Source of the DNA: Conexibacteraceae bacterium
Lineage (GTDB): Bacteria; Actinomycetota; Thermoleophilia; Solirubrobacterales; Solirubrobacteraceae
Direction: 5' to 3'
Assembly: GCA_009785395.1 (NCBI GenBank)
Contig: WQWK01000001.1
Span: forward strand, 1-23,879
Length of the DNA: 23,879 nucleotides
Shown: positions 14,945-21,461 of the stretch, one piece after another
Layout of the letters: every line of letters starts with the position of its first letter
Numbering within the stretch: position 1 is the stretch's first letter
Notes under the pieces: model-generated
The model's database searches: none
What the model was told of the DNA's origin: nothing
The model's input: only the letters and a program-made list of their open reading frames with translations
Program-made: the position numbers and the translations under genes

Positions 14945-17900
14945 CTACGTGGCGGGTGCGCCGCTCAGACCGAGGGCGAAGATGCGCGTCGGGAAGACAC
15001 CCGGAAGGGTCGCCATCTCCGGCAGCGTGACGCTCGCGACGGTCTTGCCGGCTCGGAGCGGGATTGCGACGGCGAACACGCGTGCCTTGTGGTTGCGCTT
15101 GCCGACGACACCCTTGTTGCCGGCACCCGTGGAGTCATTCACATAACTGGCCACGGCGACCAACTTGTTGGACCCGGTGTCGGCCGGGTTGAACCAGTTG
15201 TCCAGCGTCATCGTGAACGGCTGGACGGTCCCGTCGTTGTACTCGATCAGGCCGGTGCCCTTCTCGTCGGCGCCGCTCGAGGCGCCGAGCACGACCAGCT
15301 GCGTGTCCGCCGGGGAGCCGGTGAGGGAAACCGTCTGACCGTTCGCGATCACGCTGTCCGGCGTGCCCGCCGCAACGTTCGGCCACTGCACGGTCGTCCC
15401 GTCGACGGGTACGTTTGCGCCCGGTGCCAGCCCGACGGCGGTCAGCGCCTCCTCTGAATAGCTGTTGCCGTTGCCGTCGAAGTTGGCCGCGGTGATGGCG
15501 CTGTCGTCGCTGATCACGCTCGCGTCAAACGCCGCCGCCAGCGATGGGTACGGGATGTCGACGGTCATCTGGGCCTTGGCGGCGGCCAGCTGGGTCCTGG
15601 TCATCGGCACCCGCCTGACCACATAGCTGAATTTGGGGGTCAGCCCGATGTGCTCCGTTGCGGCCGCCTGGCCTGCTGCAGCCGACACGAGAACCCTGAC
15701 GCTGACCGTCTTGTGTGCGGGCAGGAACACCGTCGGCGAGGCCGGCGCGACCGTGACCCCGGCCGGCAGGCTGGGCGTCAGCTTGACGCGCAGAGCCTGA
15801 TTGATGTGGCTGACCACCGAGACCGTCGTCGGCGTCGAGAACGACGGACTGACAACGACCGGCGAGCTCATGCGTAGCGTGACCGGTTCCCTCACTGTGA
15901 CCTGCGCCGTCGCGCTCAGGTTCCCCGCGCCGGCGCGGCCCGCCGAGGAAAGCTGGGCGGTCAGGTTCTTGATCAGGCCCGCCGCCTGCTCAGGAGGCGT
16001 GACACGGTAGCCGACGGTCGCGCTCCGCCCGGCCGGCACGGAGAGCGTTCGAGAGCGCGCAAGGCGGACCACCGTCCACGTGGACGGGTAGCCGAGCCGA
16101 ACGATTCCGTTCTTGATCGCAAGGTTGCCGTGATTGACGAAGGTCGCCTTCGCGGTGAAAGTCCCGGCCGGATCGACGGCCGCGGGTGCGGCCATCCCGG
16201 CGTAACGGTTGCCGACGGTTCGCGTGATCGTGAGCTTCCCGTGCAACGGCAGCGACGTCAGCGCCGAGGAGTCGCCGACGTAGATCGAGAATTGGCCGGC
16301 GGGCAACGTCCATCCGTTGGCGGTGGTGCTGAAGTAGGAGAGTTCGCGGCCCGTGAGCTTGAAGCTCACCGTCCTCGACGCTCCGGGGGCAAGCGTCACC
16401 CGAGCAAAGCCCTCCAGCTGCCGCGGGGGCTCTCCGGCTGTGGCCGGGTCGCCGACATAGAGCTGCGCCACGTCGCTACCGGCGACCGGGCCGGTGTTCG
16501 TGATCGTGGCGGTCACGCGGGCCACCTGAGCGGCCTGACCGGTCGCAGTGCCCGGCCCGGACGTGCTGTTGACGACCGACCGTGGGGTGACCGTCAGATT
16601 GCTGAAGCGGAACTTCGTATACGACAGTCCGTAGCCGAAGGGGAACAGCGGCGCGACATTGTGGGCGTCGTACCAGCGGTACCCGACATCGAGCCCCTCT
16701 GAATAATGAACCTGCCCGTTCACACCGGGGAACTGAGACGCCGACTGGGTCGGGGTCTCGACCAGACTGGACGGGAAGGTCTGGGGCAGGTGCCCGCTCG
16801 GATCGGTGTCGCCGAACAGCACCGATGCGATCGCGGCGCCGTCGTCCTGTCCTGGATACCAAGCCTCCAGCACCCCCTTGACGCTGGGCAGCCACGGCAT
16901 CAGCACGGGTCCGCCGGTGTTCAACACGACGATCGTGTTGGGATTGGCGGCGGCCACCGACTCGATCAACTCGTCCTGACCGTTCGGCAACGAGATGTTC
17001 TTCAGGTCGGCGCCCTCAGACTCCGGCTGGTTCGCGAACACAATCGCAACCTGGGCTGCCTTGGCAGCAGCGGCAGCCTGCGCGGGATCGCTACCCGAGT
17101 ACGACGTGACGGTCGCCGCGGAGCCGGCGCGGGCGGTGATGCCACTCAGGGGACTGATCACTGACGTTGCGTTGACGTACGCGCTGCCGTTGCCGGCCGT
17201 GTCGGGGCTGGTCGTGCCATCGGCGCCGATCACCGCGATCGACTTGGTGGTCGCGGTGCTGAGCGGCAGGATGTTCCCGAGGTTCTGAAGCAGCACGGTC
17301 CCGCGCGCGGCGACGTTCTGGGCAAAGGCGTTGTCGGCAGGGGTGGTTGCAGGAGACGACAGGTTCCCGGTGGGCGGGTTGTTGAACAGCCCGAACTGGA
17401 ACATCTGGGTCAGGATCCGCCTGAGGGCCTGATTGATCGTCACCGTGCTCACCTGGCCGTCGGTGACGGCCGTCTGGAGCAGGCCGTTGTCCCAGAAGTA
17501 GCTTCCACGCTCCTGATCGAGCCCGGCGTCCGCGGACTCGACGGTTGAAACGTTGGCTGCGCCGTCCGAGCGGACGAACCCCGGGAAGGCCCACTGATCA
17601 TCGAGAATCCCGGTGAGCAACCCGGGGTTCTGACATGAGAACGCGCCGTTCAGCAGCGGGTAGGCGCACATGATCGACGCGGCGTGGGCCTGCTCGACAG
17701 CGCTGTAGAAGGGCGGCAGATAGATCTCGTTCAGCACCCGCGTGCTCACGATCGTGTTCTGGTACGGAGGTGTGATGCGATCCGTTTCCGCGTTGTAGGT
17801 CGCGAAGTGCTTGACGTCGGCCATCACGCCCTGGCTCTGAATGCCTTCGACGTCAGCCGTGCCGAGCGTCGAGGTCAGGAACGGGTCCTCGCTGAACATC

Positions 17901-18472
17901 TCGAAGTTGCGCCCCCAGCGCGGGTCGCGCTGGATGTTCACGCCCGGTCCGAGCACCATCGCGATGCCCTTCGCCCGATGCTCCTGTCCGTTGACCACGC
18001 CGTACTGATACGCGAGCGACGGGTCCCAGGCGGACGCGAGCGAGACCTCGTCCGGAAGCTGCGTTACGCCAGTCGCGCCGGCGCCCACGCCGAGCGAGCC
18101 ATCCTGCTCCACCAGTGACGGGATGCACAGTGCCGGCTGGGATGCGACCCAGCCCTCGTAGCCGGCGTACGGGCCGGTCGTCGTGGATGAGTTGACGTAC
18201 ATCTCCGCGATCTTCTCCGCGAGGCTCATGTGCGACAGCAACATGTTCGCCCGCGCGCCGGGCGTGAGCGACTGATTCAGCCACGGGCAGCTGGAGGCTC
18301 TGGCGCGAAGGTGCGCGCCGCTGGCCGCGGCGCCGCCGCGCGCGAACGCTGCGGCGCTCGGGAGCAAACCGGTGACGGCGACGAGCGCGCACACGCCGGC
18401 CAGGCCCCACCGCAGGCGGGCCCTTGCTCGGAGCAGGCTGAAGAAAGATGGGATCAGTTGACGGCCAGACAT
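14945..18472 (-). CDS. Large secreted glycoside hydrolase family 3 enzyme (beta-glucosidase/xylosidase type) with accessory domains
   Basis: An exported exo-acting beta-glycosidase, 1175 residues. A signal peptide is followed by a likely processing site near residue 45. The GH3 N-terminal barrel runs from about 62 to 370 (LGPGVNIQRDPRWGRNFE, KHFATYN), with nucleophile Asp303 in VRSDGA. The GH3 C-terminal domain spans about 400-620, with probable acid/base Glu486 in ESEGADL. A fibronectin-III-like domain lies at about 660-745 (LEGFARVTLAPGAS). Two beta-sandwich modules follow, the first resembling NPCBM-associated domains. The last about 210 residues form a C-terminal module (AANFDGNGNSYS) seen on other actinobacterial secreted glycosidases. 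Ordinary GH3 enzymes end near residue 750-850, so the tail probably binds substrate or the cell wall. The start is set by the signal peptide; the ribosome binding site is weak. The specificity is unknown. Confidence 0.94.
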   Translation of the reverse strand: MSGRQLIPSFFSLLRARARLRWGLAGVCALVAVTGLLPSAAAFARGGAAASGAHLRARASSCPWLNQSLTPGARANMLLSHMSLAEKIAEMYVNSSTTTGPYAGYEGWVASQPALCIPSLVEQDGSLGVGAGATGVTQLPDEVSLASAWDPSLAYQYGVVNGQEHRAKGIAMVLGPGVNIQRDPRWGRNFEMFSEDPFLTSTLGTADVEGIQSQGVMADVKHFATYNAETDRITPPYQNTIVSTRVLNEIYLPPFYSAVEQAHAASIMCAYPLLNGAFSCQNPGLLTGILDDQWAFPGFVRSDGAANVSTVESADAGLDQERGSYFWDNGLLQTAVTDGQVSTVTINQALRRILTQMFQFGLFNNPPTGNLSSPATTPADNAFAQNVAARGTVLLQNLGNILPLSTATTKSIAVIGADGTTSPDTAGNGSAYVNATSVISPLSGITARAGSAATVTSYSGSDPAQAAAAAKAAQVAIVFANQPESEGADLKNISLPNGQDELIESVAAANPNTIVVLNTGGPVLMPWLPSVKGVLEAWYPGQDDGAAIASVLFGDTDPSGHLPQTFPSSLVETPTQSASQFPGVNGQVHYSEGLDVGYRWYDAHNVAPLFPFGYGLSYTKFRFSNLTVTPRSVVNSTSGPGTATGQAAQVARVTATITNTGPVAGSDVAQLYVGDPATAGEPPRQLEGFARVTLAPGASRTVSFKLTGRELSYFSTTANGWTLPAGQFSIYVGDSSALTSLPLHGKLTITRTVGNRYAGMAAPAAVDPAGTFTAKATFVNHGNLAIKNGIVRLGYPSTWTVVRLARSRTLSVPAGRSATVGYRVTPPEQAAGLIKNLTAQLSSAGRAGAGNLSATAQVTVREPVTLRMSSPVVVSPSFSTPTTVSVVSHINQALRVKLTPSLPAGVTVAPASPTVFLPAHKTVSVRVLVSAAAGQAAATEHIGLTPKFSYVVRRVPMTRTQLAAAKAQMTVDIPYPSLAAAFDASVISDDSAITAANFDGNGNSYSEEALTAVGLAPGANVPVDGTTVQWPNVAAGTPDSVIANGQTVSLTGSPADTQLVVLGASSGADEKGTGLIEYNDGTVQPFTMTLDNWFNPADTGSNKLVAVASYVNDSTGAGNKGVVGKRNHKARVFAVAIPLRAGKTVASVTLPEMATLPGVFPTRIFALGLSGAPAT

Positions 18473-18593
18473 GGGATCGATGACACACCAATAACACGTC
18501 TACCCCGGAATTGATGTGCCGGTTGCCTCGTGACGGTGGTGCTTAACGATGATGCAACGAAGCAGGCCGAACCACGCAGAGCGGCTTGCAAGC

Positions 18594-18603
18594 GAAGGCA
18601 GGA
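18594..18603. promoter_or_regulatory. Palindrome GCTTGCAAGC upstream of GH3
   Basis: Perfect 10-base symmetry. It contains CTTGCAAGC, which is also the left arm of the lacI promoter palindrome at 2195-2213. This suggests that the LacI regulator could also control GH3, but one short site is weak evidence. Confidence 0.35.
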
Positions 18604-18772
18604 TTTAGGTGCCGCCGCCAGGCCCAAGCCCAGGCGCTCCGACCTGAAAGATTTGCCTTTTGCAGGGTAATTGTGCTGGTTGCGGGCGATTCAATGCCCA
18701 CGATTCCAGTGCCGTGCGGTCGGTCTTGCCGAGTCCTGGATATGTCCTTGGACACGGCGCCGAGCGGTTCCG

Positions 18773-18794
18773 GCGGCGGCTGAGGAGCCGCCGC
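18773..18794 (-). terminator. Strong hairpin downstream of the YbjQ-like operon
   Basis: A 9-bp perfect stem, GCGGCGGCT and AGCCGCCGC, with a 4-base loop, about 42 bases past the stop codon of the last YbjQ-like gene. The stem is very stable, but no T run follows, so factor-independent termination is uncertain. Confidence 0.45.
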
Positions 18795-18835
18795 AGCGAC
18801 CACTGCAGCGTCAGCTTCAGTGAACGGTGTATCGA

Positions 18836-19657
18836 TCAGCGGTCGTTCAGATCGAGAACCGTCGAGGGCGGCTCGATTCGTTGTGCTGACTCGCTGGCGA
18901 CGATCGCGGTCCCGATCGAGAAGAACTCGATCATGTGCGATCCCCAGCCCTCGTGGCTCTTCTCCTGCAGATCGACTCCGACGATACCCCTGGCGTTCAG
19001 CGCCTCCGCTTCGGCCTGCATGCGTTGCATTGCGAGCTCGCGTGCGTTGTAGAGCGCCTGCGTGAAATTCGGGAGCTCGACGTTGCTGGCGACATTGCTG
19101 ACGGTCTGGATCGGGCCGCGACGAGCGACGTGGTACACGCAGTTGCCCATGACCATTCCCACGGGGCGATGACCTGTTCGCAGCAGGGTCCAGAAGGCTT
19201 GCCCTGAGAGGTCGCTCGTGAACGGCTTGCCGTTCGGTGCTCGATGCAACACGCCCTCGCGGTGCCTGACCGCGGTGCCGATTGCGACGAACTCGGCCAT
19301 CTTTCCGCCGAGGTCATGACGGCTCACCTTCAGGCGAACACCGACGATGCCGTCGGCTCCGAGATCATCGGCTTCTTCCTCCATGCGTGTCATCGCATGC
19401 TCGCGCGCGTTGTACATCGCCTGCGAGAGGACCGTCATCTCCTGGCTCCGGGCGGGGCTCGCGACCTGGATGCCGATGTGGTAGATCGAGCTGCCCACCA
19501 CAAGACCAAGCGGATCGAACCCCGCCTCGGTTATCAACATGAACTCGTTGACCGTGAGGTCCGACGTGAAAAGGCCCCGCCGGTTCTGGTCCAGGCGCTC
19601 GCGGCCGGATTCGGGAACGCCCGTGAGCGGCCCGCGCCGACGTTCGGGGACGCTCAC
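18836..19657 (-). CDS. Two-module YbjQ/UPF0145-like (heavy-metal-binding domain) protein
   Basis: A 273-residue protein with two copies of the same module. Copy 1 is at about residues 29-130 (LFTSDLTVNEF, then VVGSSIYHIG, then NAREHAMTRMEEEADDLGAD, then FVAIGTAV). Copy 2 is at about 145-252 (PFTSDLSGQAF, VMGNCVYHVA, NARELAMQRMQAEAEALNAR, FFSIGTAI). The second half of each copy matches the YbjQ/UPF0145 fold, annotated in databases as heavy-metal-binding but of unknown function. The FTSDLS-x3-F lead-in is an extra repeat specific to this subgroup. There is no signal peptide or membrane helix. It starts with GTG, which overlaps the upstream stop as GTGA, so translation is coupled to the preceding gene. 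It probably forms a hetero-oligomer with that protein, which is inference. Confidence 0.88.
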   Translation of the reverse strand: MSVPERRRGPLTGVPESGRERLDQNRRGLFTSDLTVNEFMLITEAGFDPLGLVVGSSIYHIGIQVASPARSQEMTVLSQAMYNAREHAMTRMEEEADDLGADGIVGVRLKVSRHDLGGKMAEFVAIGTAVRHREGVLHRAPNGKPFTSDLSGQAFWTLLRTGHRPVGMVMGNCVYHVARRGPIQTVSNVASNVELPNFTQALYNARELAMQRMQAEAEALNARGIVGVDLQEKSHEGWGSHMIEFFSIGTAIVASESAQRIEPPSTVLDLNDR

Positions 19658-20655
19658 GGCCTGGCTCCCAAGCCAATGATGGTCGGCGTCAGGGAGGGCG
19701 TCGCCTCCCCCACCTGTCGGACGCCCGTGCCGACAGCGTTGACGGTGAAGACGATCCCGTCTCTGGAATCGCTGCCGCCTCGCTGCATGGGCGCGTCGCC
19801 GCCACCCAGGGCGATCGTGCCGACGCCGTAACCGCTCGGCTGTTGACGCATCCGCATGACCCGGATCTTTCGCCGATCGAGCCGGTAGTCGAGAGTGACC
19901 CCGACCACCCCGTGTGCGCCGGCGGTGCGCGCCTGTTGATGAAGGTCCTCAACCACCGCGCGGCGGGCGTCAACGAAACCGTCTGAGAACTCGATCAGCT
20001 CCTGATTCCTGAAGAACGAACTGCGACGAGCGAGTCGCGTCCAGAAACCCTGCGAGACGAAGAACACAGCAGTGGCGGCGAGCAGGCCGCACGGAGCCCA
20101 ACCGCCGCTGACGAGCTTCCAGTAGTCCTGCACGGAGAGGTCGCTCAGCACCGGCGAGTCGCCGCCGTCACGCGCATTGTCAGGCAGTCGGATCGCGGTG
20201 CCGTTGACGATGAAGTCGACCGAGCGCCGCGCCCAGTCGTGCTCGCCGCGCCGCAGCTTCACCCCCACAACCGCGTCCGCGCCAACTGATCGTCCCTCGG
20301 CGAGCAGCCTGCCGAATGCGAGACGCCGCGCGTCGTCCCACGCCTGACTGACGACATCAAGGCGGCAGTGGAAGTCGCTGCCGCCCCATTGCGCGTCGGG
20401 TCGGAGGTACTGCCACCCAACCTGGTAGACCGAGGTGCCCATCACCTGCGCCAGTGGCCGCGGGCCGAGCTCCGAGAGCAGCGCGAACTCGGTGGCGCTC
20501 AAGGTGCTCGAGAACATCCCGTGCGAGCCCAGCGCCGCCAGACGCTCGGCGCCCGCCGGCGGAACGTCGCCCGAGGCGCCAAACCCGGAGTCGTCCCCCT
20601 CCCGATGGTCGGTGGCGTCGCCATCGAAGAAGCCCATGCGGGTCAGCTTCGCCAT
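19654..20655 (-). CDS. Two-module YbjQ/UPF0145-like protein, first gene of the pair
   Basis: A 333-residue protein, a diverged relative of the downstream one. After a charged N-terminus, module 1 (about 47-156) has MFSSTLSATEF, VMGTSVYQVG, a helix (DDARRLAFGRLLAEG) and GADAVVGVKL. Module 2 (about 168-320) begins VLSDLSVQDYW but is less typical: the VGS segment reads AATAVFFVS, and there is an insert of about 25 residues (QQPSGYGVGTIALGGGDA) before the last strand VNAVGTGVR. ATG 20655 is chosen; a TTG at 20667 and an ATG at 20625-20637 (MGFFDG) are alternatives. It is coupled to the next gene by a 4-base overlap. An arsenate-reductase fragment lies directly upstream. The biochemical role is unknown. 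Confidence 0.85.
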   Translation of the reverse strand: MAKLTRMGFFDGDATDHREGDDSGFGASGDVPPAGAERLAALGSHGMFSSTLSATEFALLSELGPRPLAQVMGTSVYQVGWQYLRPDAQWGGSDFHCRLDVVSQAWDDARRLAFGRLLAEGRSVGADAVVGVKLRRGEHDWARRSVDFIVNGTAIRLPDNARDGGDSPVLSDLSVQDYWKLVSGGWAPCGLLAATAVFFVSQGFWTRLARRSSFFRNQELIEFSDGFVDARRAVVEDLHQQARTAGAHGVVGVTLDYRLDRRKIRVMRMRQQPSGYGVGTIALGGGDAPMQRGGSDSRDGIVFTVNAVGTGVRQVGEATPSLTPTIIGLGARP

Positions 20656-20663
20656 CTGAACGC

Positions 20664-20753
20664 TCAAACCTGCGGCTGTGGCTTGCGGTCTGACAGGTCG
20701 ATGCCGAGTTCGCGCATGACCTCGACGACCTCGGGATGAACGTGGTCGGCGGG
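20664..20753 (-). pseudogene. Internal fragment of an ArsC-type arsenate reductase (low-MW phosphatase family)
   Basis: Twenty-nine in-frame codons, PADHVHPEVVEVMRELGIDL followed by SDRKPQPQV and a stop. The stretch DHVHPEVVEVMRELGIDLSDRKPQ matches the part of thioredoxin-linked arsenate reductases that follows the SAGS segment. The catalytic N-terminus (CxxNxxRS) and the C-terminal half are both absent. A TGA precedes it directly, so it cannot be expressed. It begins 4 bases beyond the 3' end of the tRNA-Lys gene and ends 9 bases before the YbjQ-like gene's start codon. It is best read as a remnant left by recombination or insertion at the tRNA. Confidence 0.7.
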
Positions 20754-20757
20754 TCAG

Positions 20758-20830
20758 TGCCGGCGCTGGGACTCGAACCCAGGCGCTTCGGATTAAAAGT
20801 CCGCTGCTCTACCAACTGAGCTACGCCGGC
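20758..20830 (-). tRNA. tRNA-Lys (anticodon UUU)
   Basis: A full cloverleaf of 73 bases. The acceptor stem is GCCGGCG/CGCCGGC; the D arm is GCTC-AGTTGGTA-GAGC. The anticodon loop CTTTTAA gives anticodon TTT. The T arm is CTGGG-TTCGAGT-CCCAG, and the discriminator is A. One mismatch closes the anticodon stem. CCA is not encoded. The gene is followed at its 3' end by an arsC fragment. Confidence 0.97.
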
Positions 20831-20853
20831 GCGGTCTCTGATGATGGCAGTCC

Positions 20854-20868
20854 TGACGTGGCACGTCA
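20854..20868. promoter_or_regulatory. 15-bp palindrome upstream of tRNA-Lys
   Basis: TGACGTG and CACGTCA form perfect 7-base arms around one G, 24 bases before the 5' end of the tRNA. It could be a protein-binding site in the tRNA promoter or a hairpin in a leader; no promoter boxes are obvious. Confidence 0.4.
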
Positions 20869-20920
20869 TGTCGGTGAGGGCGAATGCCCCGGGGCAGCGT
20901 TTGAGGAGCGTCCGCGGATC

Positions 20921-21003
20921 GGTACCTGTCGAGCCGCGAATTCGGCGCGATATCGGTTTCGGTATCGAGGGGATATCGGGCCGAATTCGCCTCCAGAGGT
21001 ACC
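20921..21003. repeat. 83-bp nested inverted repeat between RidA gene and tRNA-Lys
   Basis: Outer arms GGTACCT and AGGTACC enclose 19-base arms (20936-20954 and 20972-20990) that match with a single mismatch around a 17-base loop. Each arm is built from six-base palindromes (GGTACC, GAATTC, GATATC) in mirrored order. It lies 35 bases past the RidA stop codon, so it may end the purine operon transcript. Alternatively it is a small non-autonomous repeat element; no target duplication is seen. Confidence 0.7.
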
Positions 21004-21037
21004 CCAGGCCGCAGATCGGCGGCACGGGGAGCGGGCG

Positions 21038-21442
21038 TCAGCCGCGGTAGGCGGTCAGCTCGATCTCGACCAGCATGCGCGGGTCGATCAGGCCGCTGAC
21101 CTCGACCATCGTGGCGACCGGCCGGACAGAGCCGAAGACCTCACCGTGGGCGCGGCCGACCTCTTCGGAGCGGGAGATGTCGGTGACGTACATGCGCGTC
21201 ATCACCACATCCTCGGCACCGAAGCCCACGCGCGAGAGCTCGTGCAGCAGCTTGCGGAGGACCTCGAGCGTCTGCTCGTACGGGGTGGTGCCGACGACGA
21301 ACCCGCTCGGGTCGACCGCGGTCGTGCCGCCGATCAGCACCCAGGGTCCGGCGCTGACCACCCGGCTGAAGCCGATGGGATCCTCATAGGGTGACGGCGG
21401 GTCGCCGCCGAGGCGCTTGATCTGGGTTGAATCGGCGCACAC
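21038..21442 (-). CDS. RidA (YjgF/YER057c/UK114) family protein
   Basis: A 134-residue protein of the family whose RidA members hydrolyse reactive enamine/imine intermediates such as 2-aminoacrylate. Visible family features are GFSRVVSAGPWVLIGGTTAVDPSG, split as an opening strand pair at about residues 18-40, the QTLEVLRKLLHELSRVG helix, RMYVTDIS, and the terminal PRMLVEIELTAYRG. The key RidA Arg site is not unambiguous, so a Rid subfamily with another activity is possible. The start is uncertain. GTG 21442 gives a usual length and lies 20 bases after the purH stop; there is no ribosome binding site, and reading further upstream would overlap purH. It is the last gene of the purine operon. 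Confidence 0.85.
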   Translation of the reverse strand: MCADSTQIKRLGGDPPSPYEDPIGFSRVVSAGPWVLIGGTTAVDPSGFVVGTTPYEQTLEVLRKLLHELSRVGFGAEDVVMTRMYVTDISRSEEVGRAHGEVFGSVRPVATMVEVSGLIDPRMLVEIELTAYRG

Positions 21443-21461
21443 GAGCGGGCCGGCGCGAGCG

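Larger units (their letters stand above)
18473..18835. other. 363-base non-coding stretch between GH3 and the YbjQ-like genes
   Basis: I see no convincing gene here. It should hold the GH3 promoter and the end of the YbjQ-like operon. A perfect palindrome GCTTGCAAGC lies at 18594-18603, about 120 bases before the GH3 ATG, and a strong hairpin lies at 18773-18794. An A/T-richer patch (18645-18680) stands out against the GC-rich surroundings. I could not match it to a known riboswitch. Confidence 0.6.

Noticed and set aside
18640..18760. Possible riboswitch in the A/T-richer leader upstream of GH3 (GGCAAAT resembling part of a c-di-GMP riboswitch)
   Set aside because: Only a short string matches; the GAAA tetraloop and second conserved strand are absent, so I do not call it.
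18543..18803. 86-codon open frame on the minus strand between GH3 and the YbjQ-like genes
   Set aside because: No recognisable domain, no ribosome binding site, and it contains the hairpin and palindrome; better explained as non-coding.
20357..21025. A 222-codon frame on the minus strand spanning tRNA-Lys
   Set aside because: It reads through a tRNA gene and overlaps the YbjQ-like gene in another frame; no protein features.
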